From positions 10,397,152-10,461,151 of the forward strand of contig OZ024784.1 of the NCBI GenBank assembly GCA_964017065.1: DNA of 64,000 nt. Direction: 5' to 3'. Made by a program: the position numbers and the translations under genes. Positions 27,113-38,114 of this stretch are shown in pieces; the first letter of the stretch is position 1, and every line of letters begins with the position of its first letter. The notes beneath the pieces were generated by a model. The model worked only from the letters and a program-made list of their open reading frames with translations, did no database searches and had not been told where the DNA came from. The DNA is from Haliclona indistincta. Its lineage: Eukaryota; Porifera; Demospongiae; Haplosclerida; Chalinidae.

Positions 27113-29510
27113 ATGGCAGAGAGATTTAGCGGGACGCGGGTAACTTTAGCTGACACGTTTGGTGGGGATATTGCCGCTGATCGTGAAGTTCATTCTGTGC
27201 TGACCAGCGTGCGGGTAATCAGTCCTCCTGAGAGCAAGGTAAGCAAATGAGAATAGTCTTTCATTAAATAGTTGTTCAGATTACATGTTTTATATATAAT
27301 TATTATAATGTAGTCTCATCATTATCAGTCTTTATAATAATGTAGTCTCATCATTATCAGTCTGGTGGCGGTGGCGAGAGGTATATTGTTGATATGATGC
27401 ATGACACAAAGAGCCCTTCATCTATACACCAGGTGAATAGCTCCTCTGTGTGTGTCACTTCCTTCCTCCCATTTACTCTCTCTTTGTTCCTCACCTATAG
27501 GACCGGTCAGATGATGACGAGTCTGACCATGGCACACCAGATCCAAGTGCTCAGCCTCTCAACAGATGTGCTTCTCCATCACCATATACGGCAAACACTG
27601 AGCGTGCTCGGCAATTCAATGTAAATAATACCCAGCTCCTTGTCATTCTTGTTTAAAATGTCATACGTACCCTTCTCGTTTAGTAGCTGTTTTATTCAGT
27701 CTGTCGTTTGTTGTTTCTCAGGCGTATGTGCGTGCTCTTATAGAACAGAAAATGGATATTCTCATTCCAATATCACATCAGCCAAGAGACACTGTGCAGT
27801 CTATCATAGCAGATACTAGCATGAAGTTTCCTGAATTTTCTCTGTGCGTTCGTAAACGCATTCGTACATTTCTGAAGTCTTATAGACGTTCAAAACGTGT
27901 AAAAGATCTTCAAGCAGCTGTTGGTGCAGGTAGCCATCTCGTTCCTGGGGTGGCTTCTCATCTTCCCAGTAGCCCAAGAGAGCCTACTCTGAGTACTGGT
28001 CCTACTGTACTAGTGGTCAGTATCCTGCAAAACCTTACTTGTGGTTGACCATTTCTCATACTCAGGATCCAAGCTCTGATGATCAGGCTATTCCACACCT
28101 CCCATCAACTGATGTGTCACACACAGTATGTACAGTGTAGCTATTGTAGCATATCCGTTTACATCAGCTATAACAATGTCAACTCATTGATTCCATGACA
28201 TTGCTCTGTAGTTTGTTCCTAAGTGTAGCACTTCATGCTGGAATTGAAAGATAAACATAACTTTGCAATGTTAGTATGTTTCACTTACACAATGAGTGCT
28301 TGAAATTTCCCTTATGTACAGTATTGTTATGTCACAGTAGTTCCATGGAACTTGTAATACATGCATCGTTAATTAGTTGTTTTCCTTATGGTGTGAGTGT
28401 TGCAATAGTGTGTTTGTAGACTATCTTGTGGACTATCTATACTGTCATTGTTTTGTCTGCCAGGTAGCTGTACCCCAGCCATCCTCACTCAGAACCACAG
28501 TAGTCACTATATCCAGTGACACGCACTCATCCAACAACATGGACGAGGAGGAGGATGAAGAGGAGGAAAAGCCATCGATGAAAAAGCCTCGTCTTTCTTC
28601 CCCACAGCCTCCTGTTCCTGCTAGCCTTCATACTGCTGCTGCTGGAATGATCAATAATGCATCTTTGTCAAATCCTGAGGTGTCTGCTGTGAGGCAACTC
28701 ATTATAGGTAAGTTACAGTGTATTATAGTATACATGACACAATGCGTTGTGTTACAACCAGAAGCAATATTAGATAATGCAACAAGAATAGATTTCAAAT
28801 GCATCCCATTGCAGTGTATACTGTGTAGCAGGTAATTTTGACGAATCGAGAAATTCATTAATTTCACAAGTTTAATTTTCTTGAACGACCTGATGTGGTA
28901 CTACGATAATTGTGACAGTGAAATGAGTGGGTCCTGAAGGGTTTTTTAAATTTTTACGATACAGCCAAAAACGCAAAATTTAGCCCTACCCACTATAATG
29001 GTATCACTACAGCATATTATTTGTAAACTAGCTTTTGTGTAATAGTTGAAACAGAATATTGATGTATCTGTCAGCACACCGAGTGATATTGGACACATTA
29101 TAGAACTCCCTTTGTGCTTCCACTTATTAGTGTGCAAGCTTCTGAACTGAGACAAGTGATGATGCTCAAGCCTGTCATTATGAATGAACGCTCGGTCATG
29201 TAGGATAAAACCTCTCACAGAACTGGTGGCATCAAACTCATGTAGCGTGTGTTTCTTGTGCAATGTAGGCTAGGATGAGCTACAGAGCTAGCTACAGTAT
29301 AATGGTGGTCGGGCTAGGCTTTGTGATATACGTGAATACTGAAATACCAACCTTCCTTCATTTCCTAGTGCATGTACATCAATCCAACCCTTGTACTTAG
29401 CATTACTGTCCTTTCCTACAGGTTATCGTGAGTCTGCTGCATTTCTTTCACAAGCAGCAGATCAACTTGAGCAACTTCTTACAAAAGAATCCTTGAGCAA
29501 CAATGTTTAG
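27113..29510 (+). CDS. NOL4: Nucleolar protein 4-like (NOL4/NOL4L family)
   Basis: A nuclear protein family of poorly known function. Seven exons: 27113-27238, 27361-27432, 27501-27620, 27722-28015, 28066-28125, 28464-28707 and 29422-29510. Phases agree and give about 334 residues. The conserved core is in exon 4: ILIPISHQPRDTVQSII, then FPEFSLCVRKRIRTFLKSYR with the basic SKRVK behind it. The end, YRESAAFLSQAADQLEQLL, matches the C-terminal helix of NOL4. Between them is an acidic stretch (EEEDEEEEK) next to a basic KKPRL, a possible nuclear localisation signal. It is shorter than vertebrate NOL4. The first intron carries a tandem duplication that copies its 3' splice site. Confidence 0.8.
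27297..27360 (+). repeat. Two-copy 32-bp tandem duplication over a splice acceptor
   Basis: TAATGTAGTCTCATCATTATCAG occurs twice with a 32-base period, and the second copy ends exactly at the acceptor of NOL4 exon 2 (27361). Use of the upstream copy would read Ser-Leu-stop, so only the second can be productive. Confidence 0.85.
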
Positions 29511-30164
29511 CTTTGCTAGCTTCCTACAAACAGTTTACATCCATGACCCAACTTTCACCATGTACATCTTCTCTGTCATGTAAAACTTCATATTTTTGTA
29601 CAGCCCAGTCCTCTCCCCCTCAATTAGTTCAAATAATACCAGAAACTATTTATGCTATATTGAATATTGTTAATTTATTTTTCTGTATTATAAGTCTTCT
29701 TTATACCACACTATTCTATCTTGATAACTGAGATGCTGTAATACACCAAGTACGTACTTGATAACTGCATTGTGACTGATTTACAGAACGGTATAATAGC
29801 TGCAGTTTACTGTGTATGTGAAATGGTGGCAATAGAGCCTGGGCACACCGCACGAGGCTATAACACCTTTGGTGCATCATTATACATTAATTTTGTATAA
29901 CAACTCCAAAATTATTTTTTTGTATAATTACTGATAATTTATTATTGATAATGTGCTACAATAAATCACTAGAATTGGCCAGAACCTTTAGTTCACTGGA
30001 TCTACATAGTACGTTGCCTGTAATGGAAATAAAATAATTGTTAGTCAAAATATGTCCGGGTGGGCACTAATTGGCAACCCAAAACCTAATGTGTGATTCG
30101 TATGTTGCTGAAAATTATTTAGCCTGAAGGCGAAGCTACAAATTATTAGGATACCTTCTTCGGT
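29511..30164. other. Intergenic region between NOL4-like and COX6C
   Basis: 650 bp, AT-rich, with the 3' ends of two convergent genes. At about 29839-29866 there is a diverged relative of the TAGCC/GGCTA palindrome. No exon or RNA gene is recognised. Confidence 0.5.
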
Positions 30165-30365
30165 CTAGTCTTCCTCCCAAGAAGCCTTCATGCTTGCAGC
30201 AACAGCTTTTGCATCGTAGTTACGGTAGAAATCTTCGTATCTGCGTCTTCGCGGGAGTGCCACAGAATACCACCACGCCGAACCAGCCGCAATTGACAGT
30301 AAAAAAGCGGTAGCTAGGTCAATTTTAAGCTGACGACGAACAAGTCCTCGAAGCTGTACAACCAT
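30165..30365 (-). CDS. COX6C: Cytochrome c oxidase subunit 6C
   Basis: A small nuclear-encoded subunit of respiratory complex IV in the inner mitochondrial membrane. It is a 66-residue single exon. RGLVRRQLKIDLATAFLLS leads into one membrane segment at about residues 15-38. It is followed by a basic stretch (PRRRRYEDFYRNYD) that matches the YxDFYRNYD block of COX6C. Length fits the family (about 70-75). The start codon is only 67 bp from that of AHI1 on the opposite strand. Confidence 0.9.
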   Translation of the reverse strand: MVVQLRGLVRRQLKIDLATAFLLSIAAGSAWWYSVALPRRRRYEDFYRNYDAKAVAASMKASWEED

Positions 30366-30432
30366 TTTTCAGACTATAACCGTGCACGTCAGTAATTTTA
30401 CGTTGTCATGGACACATCACAAGTGAACAAAG
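30366..30432. promoter_or_regulatory. 67-bp bidirectional spacer of COX6C and AHI1
   Basis: Both start codons point outward from this short spacer, so transcription starts must lie in it or inside the opposite gene. No TATA box is visible. Inference from spacing. Confidence 0.6.
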
Positions 30433-33400
30433 ATGGCTGAACAAGGTCCCGTCCCGTACAAAGAATCCACCTCTTTTGCTGATGTTGCTACAGCAGTTGT
30501 ACTTTCCAAGGCACGGACTAAACGGCGAGAAAGTCAGAGAAAAAATCCTAATTCTGTCAGACTAGAAGAGCAGAGAGAAGAAGACATTTTGCCTGAGGCA
30601 GTTCAACAAAAACTGCACGCTGCAGCCAAGCTGGCTAGGTCACGTGCTTGGACTAGACGTAGACAAAAGTCAACACTAAATGAAACTTGTACATCTGTGT
30701 TTAGCGACGAGGTGGCTGATGGTGATGCTGTTAATGGTAGTAGGGAAGGGACCGGTTGTGAATGTAATGATCAGCAAGAGACTAATGGTAAGAATAGACA
30801 ATAATACAATTCCTCTCATTCTCTCTCTCTCTCACTCATTTTTTTAGTTGTATCTATCACTATACATAACATTGACCCCCCTAAAGCCAAAGTTTTGCTA
30901 AACAAGATGGTGATTCGTGTATCATTTCTTGATGAGCAATCCTCTGGTCTACTCAAGAAATCATCTCATCATCGTGCTGTGGTCTCCTTTTATGAAACTC
31001 ATCGTCCTGCAGTAGATTACATACTGCCTGTTCTTACTGGTCCAGCACAGCATGTCTCTGATAGGTGTGTGACAGTACCATTATTACAATAGCACATTAT
31101 GTCTTTGTAGTTGCATGCATGAGGGATGCAAAATCAGTTTACATACTACTCAATTTCTTGAGATTTTTCTCCTGCAAGTTCTCGATAGAAACAGGACTGT
31201 AGTTGATGTATTCGTAAATACACTGTAGGCATATGAGGTATTGCTCCCAAACTAATAATGCCATTAATAACTCAATTATCCAAAGGGTTTGCAATGGGTC
31301 TGGGGTTCGAATGTACTTCTGCTACTGCAATACATTTATTATGACATGTATTATTCTCTTTATTAGAAAAGGGCACTTGACACCATCCTGGGAGGAATGC
31401 CTCATATTCAATGATCGACCTAGTCTACTCTTTCATGGACCAAATACACTCATCTTATTTGAACTCCTTTTAATGACAACCATTCCACCCTCTACTGACT
31501 TACCATGGACCTGTCTAGCATGGGGGTTTCTTCGCCCATCAGTAGCAATGAGAAAGAAAGAACTGGCAAAGAAAGGAGCTGTGAATTGGTCATGCTGGAT
31601 ACAGTTGTATCGGCCACCTAACTTGTGGAGGAGAAGAGATAGAACTCCTCAAGTGAGTAGTCAGTCATGCATTTTTGCTCACCAAAGCACAAATTTTTAA
31701 TTATACATGTATACTTGTATGTCAAACAGTATGCAAAAGGCCACATCTCATTGGCCAATCATTGATTATGTATCATAGTATGTACTCTTGATTTGCTGTC
31801 CTCCTGTCCAGATAGCAGATATGCTGAATTGTGAGTCTCCTCGTCCTTACTCCACCTCTCTACATGTATCACTGGCTACTATAGATCCTTCTGATTTACC
31901 ACAACATGCCTTGACTCGTTCTCTCCTTCCTACTCTTCCAGTTAGTATTGTACAATTTTAATGGGTAGATTTGGTTGCCAGTTTAATACGCTTACCGTAA
32001 GACAACTGATTCTGTTATATGTGCAGGAAGAGAGCCAGACTAGACTGGACGATCTGATGCAACCATTTCCTACTAACAGGTTAGTTCAGTTGGAGAAAAG
32101 GCTAACCATTTTCCATGTTCTCCAGGCCCTCAGCCAATTTTGATCTATCTACTCAAACATGGTCTCGTTTGCCAGGTCAACCTTGTGCTCTACCCAATCA
32201 ACTAAGAGCAACATTATTAACAGGCAGTGGTGGTTGTGTAGCTATTTGCTTCTCCCCCTCAGGAAGGTGATTAAAAAAGAAACTTAAGAGGTTCACTTTT
32301 AATGTTTGAGCTCAGGTTACTGGCTGTGGTATGCCATCATCTCAACACTTTCATCATCAGACTATATAGGGTAACTGCGCTAACATCTTCTGTGTATTTA
32401 TCATCTTCTGTGTACAGGTTCCAGGTTTTAGTGAGGTTTGCTCATGGACTGTGGGGAGAGAGATAGTGTATGAGCTGTGCTGGGATAGCAATGATGAGTG
32501 GATAGCAGCAACCTGTGGTAGTGGACTATGTCAGTGAGTGGTAGAGAGTTTGTGATGATAGATACTCTCTTGTTATCTCTCCAGCCTATGGAAGTTAAAT
32601 GACCCCATGGCGTCAGAGGTGTTGCTGTCTCACCCAGCATACGTCTACTGTGCTGTCTTTGTGCTTGATAAAGTTATTACCGGATCATTTGATGGCTCTC
32701 TACGCTTATGGAGTAACCATAAGGTAAGCCATATTAAACTCTTTATGCTCTCAGCTTCATTCATTTATCCAGCTAAAGCAAGTTTTATCAGTCCATAAAA
32801 CTCGTATTAATACACTATCATACGATGCTCGAGCTAGCAGAGTGTACTCTGGTGACAGCAGTGGCGCCATTGGTGTGTGGTCTATTGAGTGTGCCATGAA
32901 CGATGGCAGTGACTGTGCTGAATTGCAATTTGTTAAGTTATTTCAACTTAGTGAATTTCAGGCAAGGCGTATTTTTCATTATAACCTTACAATTCTCCTC
33001 ATATTACTCAGAATCACAGCATCCAGCGGTTAATTCTTCATCCCACTCAGAGGAAACTATTAATACATTCCTTACACAATCCACTGATGATGATTGACCT
33101 CAGAGTGTGAGTATTTATACTTTTGAATACACTGTTTGAAATTTGTCTCTTCATCAGTTGGTCAGTGACACAGCAGTACCACACATCAGATCACACCGCT
33201 AGTAGACCAGTGGGTGTGACCATCACTCCATGTGGTGGGATAGTCATGGCAGGTAGCTCTGCTCTCCCTCTACTCTATGCTTGGGACTGTAGCACAGGTG
33301 ATCATACCAGAATGCATCAACAGCTTTCCATTTCATTATACAGGAGAGCTGATAAAATCTATGATGATCCCTGGTCTACAGGGAATTCCCCTCACTGTCT

Positions 33401-33483
33401 CATATCATCCCTATGATCATTTCACTGCTGTAAGCAGCTGGTCTCCTCAACAGCATGTCATCATCATGGAGGGCAAAACATGA
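30433..33483 (+). CDS. AHI1: AHI1/jouberin, WD40 protein of the ciliary transition zone
   Basis: AHI1 is a transition-zone and basal-body protein (Joubert syndrome protein in humans). Thirteen exons: 30433-30787, 30848-31064, 31367-31652, 31812-31940, 32027-32079, 32126-32266, 32316-32370, 32418-32533, 32585-32723, 32773-32961, 33012-33106, 33158-33297 and 33344-33483. Phases agree and give about 684 residues. The N-terminal part is charged. The central C2-like region has VVSITIHNIDPPKAK, AVDYILPVLTGP and WEECLIFNDRPS. WSRLPGQPCALPNQ then precedes seven or so WD repeats (LWKLNDP, GSFDGSLRLW, YSGDSSGAIGVW, ILHPTQRKLLIHS, MMIDLRV, ITPCGGIVMAGS). The protein ends after the last repeat, without the SH3 domain and tail of vertebrate AHI1. 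The intron after 32961 begins GCAAGG (GC-AG). Confidence 0.93.
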
Positions 33484-33584
33484 CATTAGTGACAGTGATC
33501 ATTGACAAAAAATTAATTTTTATTATCAAAATTAATCATAGTACATGATGATGCTGGTACAGTCATTTATATGTTTGGTTGTCA

Positions 33585-36500
33585 TCACTTAGGACGAGTC
33601 TCATTGTCTGACACATGCCGAAGGAATATAGTGCCTTTCTCAATTGCTTCTTCTTCTACTTGCAACTTGGAAACAGCAATTGCTATCATAGAGCCATCAT
33701 GATTAAATGCCAATGAGGAGACATCTGATGGGTAGCGGTGAAACTGACACAACCTCTTTTTGTTAAAAGGATCCCAAATGTTAACAAACCCATCAGATCC
33801 ACCTGCAGTATGGGACACATGATTAGAAATACTAGAATAGTTGTTTGCTGGAACTGCAAAAACGTTTCTAAGCTAGTGTCAACTAGTAACATAATCTATT
33901 ATGATGTCTTTACCTAGCTTACGTTACAAGGCATCTATTAACAAAATGAATCACTTGCTCAAGCTCACCCCAGCTCACTAGTGAATAGCAGTTGCTTTAT
34001 GTGTATAGAAATTTCAACATGTAGTTTTTACCTGTGCGTAGTATGCGGAAGGGTTATGCATTTGAGTTCGTCTGTGTACGTACAACGAATTCAAATGCAT
34101 AACCCTTCCGCATACTGCGCACGGGTAAAGATACTATAGAGGTTGTGCGTGTGACATCACGAAACGCACACGGCCATTTTGAGTGTCAACTGCAAGAAAT
34201 AACGTGCTCTGCTCTCGTTTGTAAGCTGCACCGCTCAGTAAAAAGTGGATAGCAGTCTTACTTAGTACCAGGGCTACACAGAAGATGAAGCAAAGAAGTG
34301 CGGCAGAGCAAGAATAGTGACTTCTTTGAACAGACCTTTCAGTGGCCAGCTTCATTTTGTACAGTAAGTATGAGTCCTTGTAGTCTATCCCACGTCAAAG
34401 CAGTGTTGTTAAAACGGCTTAACACCATCTGGATACCGTACCTCGAGCGGAGGCAAGTGCTGCCGTTCCACGAGAGAGCCCTAGCTTGGTGCATACAGCT
34501 AGTAGTATTCTTGTATTCCACCCTAGCAGTGCTTGTTTGTACCATAACGTGACTGTACAGCTTTATCTAGCTATCAAAAATGCTGAGTACTTCTTGTCTG
34601 ACACTCAAAACGGCGTCGTAGCAACGGTTAATAACACGAAAAATGTGCGTCAAAGTTGTATGTGCACAACCTCTATAATACAACAGCAAAATTACATCAC
34701 AAACTGGTGCTATTAACAGGGCACTGTAGAAGAGACTAGTGTGCTAGTAACAGGGTACTGTAGAAGAGACTGGTGTGCTAGTAACAGGGTACTGTAGAAG
34801 AGACTGGTGTGCTAGTAACAGGGTACTGTAGAAGAGACTAGTGTGCTAGTAACAGGGTACTGTAGAAGAGACTGGTGTGCTAGTAACAGGGTACTGTAGA
34901 AGAGACTAGTGTGCTAGTAACAGGGTACTGTAGAAGAGACTGGTGTGCTAGTAACAGGGCACTGTAGAAGAGACTAGTGTGCTAGTAACAGGGTACTGTA
35001 GAAGAGACTGGTGTGCTAGTAACAGGGTACTGTAGAAGAGACTGGTGTGCTAGTAACAGGGTACTGTAGAAGAGACTGGTGTGCTAGTAACAGGGTACTG
35101 TAGAAGAGACTGGTGTGCTAGTAACAGGGTACTGTAGAAGAGACTGGTGTGCTAGTAACAGGGTACTGTAGAAGAGACTGGTGTGCTAGTAACAGGGTAC
35201 TGTAGAGAAGACTGGTGTGCTAGTAACAGGGTACTGTAGAGAAGACTGGTGTGCTAGTAACAGGGTACTGTAGAAGAGACTGGTGTGCTAGTAACAGGGT
35301 ACTGTAGAGAAGACTGGTGTGCTAGTAACAGGGTACTGTAGAGAAGACTGGTGTGCTAGTAACAGGGTACTGTAGAAGAGACTAGTGTGCTAGTAACAGG
35401 GTACTGTAGAGAAGACTGGTGTGCTAGTAACAGGGTACTGTAGAAGAGACTAGTGTGCTAGTAACAGGGTACTGTAGAGAAGTCTTTACCTGTTGCAAAT
35501 GTATTGTGCACATTGTGAAAAGAGATAGCATTGACTGGAAATATATTCTCAATCCCATCCTCCTTTAACCGATGACATTTGAATGCATACTTCTTTTGCT
35601 GCATTTCATCAGATGTGTCCAGATACTCAACAGCCACTCTCCCCTCGATCGAACTTAGAACAAACCCTACAATAAGAAAAGATAGTAATACAATGAGAGG
35701 CATATCATTGTAATACAAAGTGTCATGGCAAGGACAAAAACCAATAGACAACTTTACTAAAACCATAGATGTTACAGAACGGGATAAGATTTCCTTCAAA
35801 TCAAAATGTGTTACGTGACGTCACGTCGAAGTGGTCGATTCACATTACCATGCAAAGCAGTGATTACTAATAAATAGCAGACAAGCGAAGTATATATTTT
35901 TGCCTGTACAGCTGTCTTTGGCCTATTCTAATGCCTTTATTGTATTGTGAAGATTGCGTGTTTCATACTACCGGCCTTGAATGGATACCAGTACTGGCAC
36001 CTCACGGCAAACAGAAGATATGTGATGGGTTACAGATCTGTATACACAAATTCTCGAAGAGGCAAAGGTTCTATGACTTGATTTTGGTACCAATACAAAG
36101 CCATTAGTCGTCTGTGTGTATTGAACAAGTTGGTACGTTGCCAAGAAGTATACTCTATCCGCTATAGACATGAACTCGTCTCCGTTGGTCAGGATTTTGT
36201 ATACACAAATTCTCCAAGCTGGCTGGATCAATGGGGCTTATGTAAGGCCTAAGTACACACTCTACGATGTGTACTGGACTGGATATCCAGACAACTAGCC
36301 ATTCTTTGACCGTGTAAATAGGCGAAGTTCTTGGTAGATTTTTGGGTGCTATCAAAGATTCTCTAAAACACAGAGAGCATAATACACGGAACACAGAAAA
36401 TACATGGAAATGTAACGATGCGCATCAGCCACCCAATTAAGTGTGGCTTCCTATCCCATCCTGTAATATAACTGTTCAAGACGTCTCTTCCGGAGTACAT

Positions 36501-37930
36501 TCTTGCCAGATAGTTTTCCATTAAAAAAACAGTGGGTAGTTTACTACATGAGCCTTGCTCTATGAGGATTATGAACATCTAAAACAGCAGTAAAAAGCTC
36601 GCTGATTTTTACTGCATGGGCAGCGTCTTTGATCTTTGACATAGGTATACTTCAAATCGTGTAAAGTCGCCTCCCAACATACCTTGTTGATTAGGAAAGC
36701 ATCGAAGACAACGTGTTTGATATTTGAGTGAACTTGCCCTCCTTTGCTCTGCAAACTGCATGTTCCTAAGGTCCCAGACTAATACTCGTCTGTTAGAAGT
36801 GCCAACCACTAGTCTCTCTCCTGATAGTGACATAGAGTATACCAACTCGCCTAGAGTAACAAAACAAATGCATTATGTGTGGAACCAAGAACCACACATA
36901 CAGCTTTTACATAATAAAGTAGTCAGGTGATAAGTAATTTTAGGTTTTGGGGACATTGTGGACAAAAGCACCAAACAATTATTCACTAGTATGTAGTATA
37001 GTATCTGGCGTCTCTATTACTCGTCCAAGGGGTAGTCACTCCAATTGGTCCTGTACTCACATCTGCGACCGCGGTCAAGAATTTTGACCGGCCAAAATCG
37101 GGCCTTGACTGTTGACCGCACCGATTTTATCGCGTTGACCAGTGGTAACGAGTAAGCCCCTGGTAATTAGCTAGCTTGGGCACGTCTTGACCGTTGACTA
37201 GAGCGGGTCCAGCGAGCCTTGACCATTCCTTTATTTCTGTCTTGACCATTTTGACCGCGGTCGCAGATGTGAGTACAGGACCAATTGGAGTGACCACCCC
37301 TTGTCGTCTTTACACCGTTGTAGCATGTTTCATCTTGACACAGTGTTTGTTGTTGCTAACTTATGAATAATTAATGAGCAAACGAGGTACCGTCACCTTA
37401 AGCACATTGATTATTACTAGGTATCTACACTCGCTCACCAGACTGATCATATGTACCAATAGAAACTTTCTGCCTAGGATCCCACAGTTTAACAGTTCTG
37501 TCCCAGCTACCAGTGACCACTATACCAAGCTGAGGACAGTACTCCACACACCTTATTGCATCTTCGTGATAACCTGCATAAAACAAAGTAATGCTCAATA
37601 TTGATTTAGTGGAATCTACTAATGACCCTTATTATCATACTCACCCAGAACATCTTCACGGGATGCCTGAAAGTCGTAGGATTTTAAACAACGATCGAGT
37701 CCAGCACTAAACGTTCGGGCTGTATCTATCATGGTGCAGTCAAGTACAGGGAATTGATGACTGTACATAGACCGCATGCTGCCTTCTGGACTAGACACAT
37801 CGTACAGCCGTACTCCGGTGTCCCAAGAAGAAACTAGAAGAAGAGGTGATTGACTAATCGGAGCAAAAACTACTCGAGTTATTCCATCGTTCGGAGGATT
37901 AGACAGCTCGTACTCGGACTTCAAAGGCAT
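33585..37930 (-). CDS. BUB3: Mitotic checkpoint protein BUB3
   Basis: A WD40 propeller of the kinetochore that recruits BUB1 and BUBR1 in the spindle checkpoint. Five exons on the minus strand: 37930-37645, 37573-37439, 36850-36683, 35666-35490 and 33802-33585. Phases agree and give about 327 residues (human 328). It starts [20 protein letters not shown]. Repeats include [47 protein letters not shown] and [14 protein letters not shown]. The near-invariant [24 protein letters not shown] and [20 protein letters not shown] follow. The upstream frame is open to about 38053 but lacks homology, so the ATG at 37930 is preferred. The last intron holds two MITEs and a minisatellite. The stop lies 101 bp from the AHI1 stop. 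Confidence 0.96.
34027..34129. repeat. Hairpin repeat of about 100 bp in the last BUB3 intron
   Basis: Two arms of about 44 bases (GTATGCGGAAGGGTTATGCA and its complement at the core) face each other around a 15-base loop. A related single arm lies at about 51133-51176 in a STIL intron (CGCATAACCCTCGCGCATAC, then TGCGCACGGGTAAA). The outer ends read TTTACC. Confidence 0.85.
34135..34677. mobile_element. Short inverted-repeat element (TATAGAGGTTGTGC termini)
   Basis: TATAGAGGTTGTGC at 34135 recurs inverted as GCACAACCTCTATA ending at 34677. Inner patches also pair (ATTTTGAGTGTC near 34175 with GACACTCAAAACG near 34600). It has no transposase and lies beside the hairpin repeat in the last BUB3 intron. 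TA at the edges suggests a Tc1/mariner-type target. Confidence 0.7.
34711..35482. repeat. Minisatellite, 34-bp unit, about 22 copies
   Basis: The unit (plus strand) begins TAGTAACAGGGTACTGTAGA and continues AGAGACTGGTGTGC. Variants swap AGAGAC for GAAGAC or change GG to AG. The array fills the start of the last BUB3 intron and begins within 8 bases of the 5' splice site at 35489. Read in the BUB3 sense, each unit contains CTCTTCTACAG, which looks like a pyrimidine tract and AG acceptor. Confidence 0.97.
36060..36180 (-). repeat. Dispersed repeat shared with a BZW intron
   Basis: On the minus strand this stretch reads GATAGAGTATACTTCTTGGC, then further matches up to GGCTTTGTATTGGTAC. The same sequence with substitutions lies on the plus strand at about 55398-55480. 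Both can be translated as [10 protein letters not shown], but both frames are short or broken, so I treat it as a remnant of a coding mobile element. Confidence 0.65.
37027..37302. mobile_element. MITE with about 54-bp terminal inverted repeats
   Basis: AAGGGGTAGTCACTCCAATT begins a left arm that continues through GGTCCTGTACTCACATCTGC and GACCGCGGTCAA. The right arm is the near-perfect complement ending ACCCCTT at 37302. The 170-bp interior is rich in TTGACC motifs. It sits in the second BUB3 intron. Confidence 0.85.
37398..37401. repeat. Isolated TTAA element end in a BUB3 intron
   Basis: GGTACCGTCACCTTAA ends here, preceded by TTATGAATAATTAATGAGC. These match the right end of the TTAA MITE at 15700-16313. 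The partner left end was not found. It lies about 40 bp from the BUB3 exon 2 donor. Confidence 0.5.
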
Positions 37931-38114
37931 GGCTGTAGACGTAGACGAGGCTGACCGACCCGAGCTATAAACCAGCTGTGTAGAGCTGAAGACCTGCTTT
38001 CCCGCGCGCGTGCAATTTGGGGGCGTGGTGTAAAGTAGGGTTGGGTCTTGCACACGTGCGCACGCTGAGTTGTGATCTCGTGTTTCTGCTTGTGTTCTGG
38101 CGAGCGTTCTGGTG
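37931..38114. promoter_or_regulatory. Putative bidirectional promoter of BUB3 and DEK
   Basis: 184 bp separate the outward start codons. The region holds a GC-rich patch (CCCGCGCGCG near 38002). The BUB3 frame stays open through part of it, but without homology. Confidence 0.6.

Noticed and set aside
34711..35482. CRISPR-like array of regularly spaced repeats
   Set aside because: The units follow each other directly without unique spacers, and the locus is a eukaryotic intron. It is a minisatellite.
37931..38053. N-terminal extension of BUB3 by about 41 residues
   Set aside because: The frame is open but the extra residues match nothing in BUB3, and the ATG at 37930 fits the family start. 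The extension would use up most of the short shared promoter.
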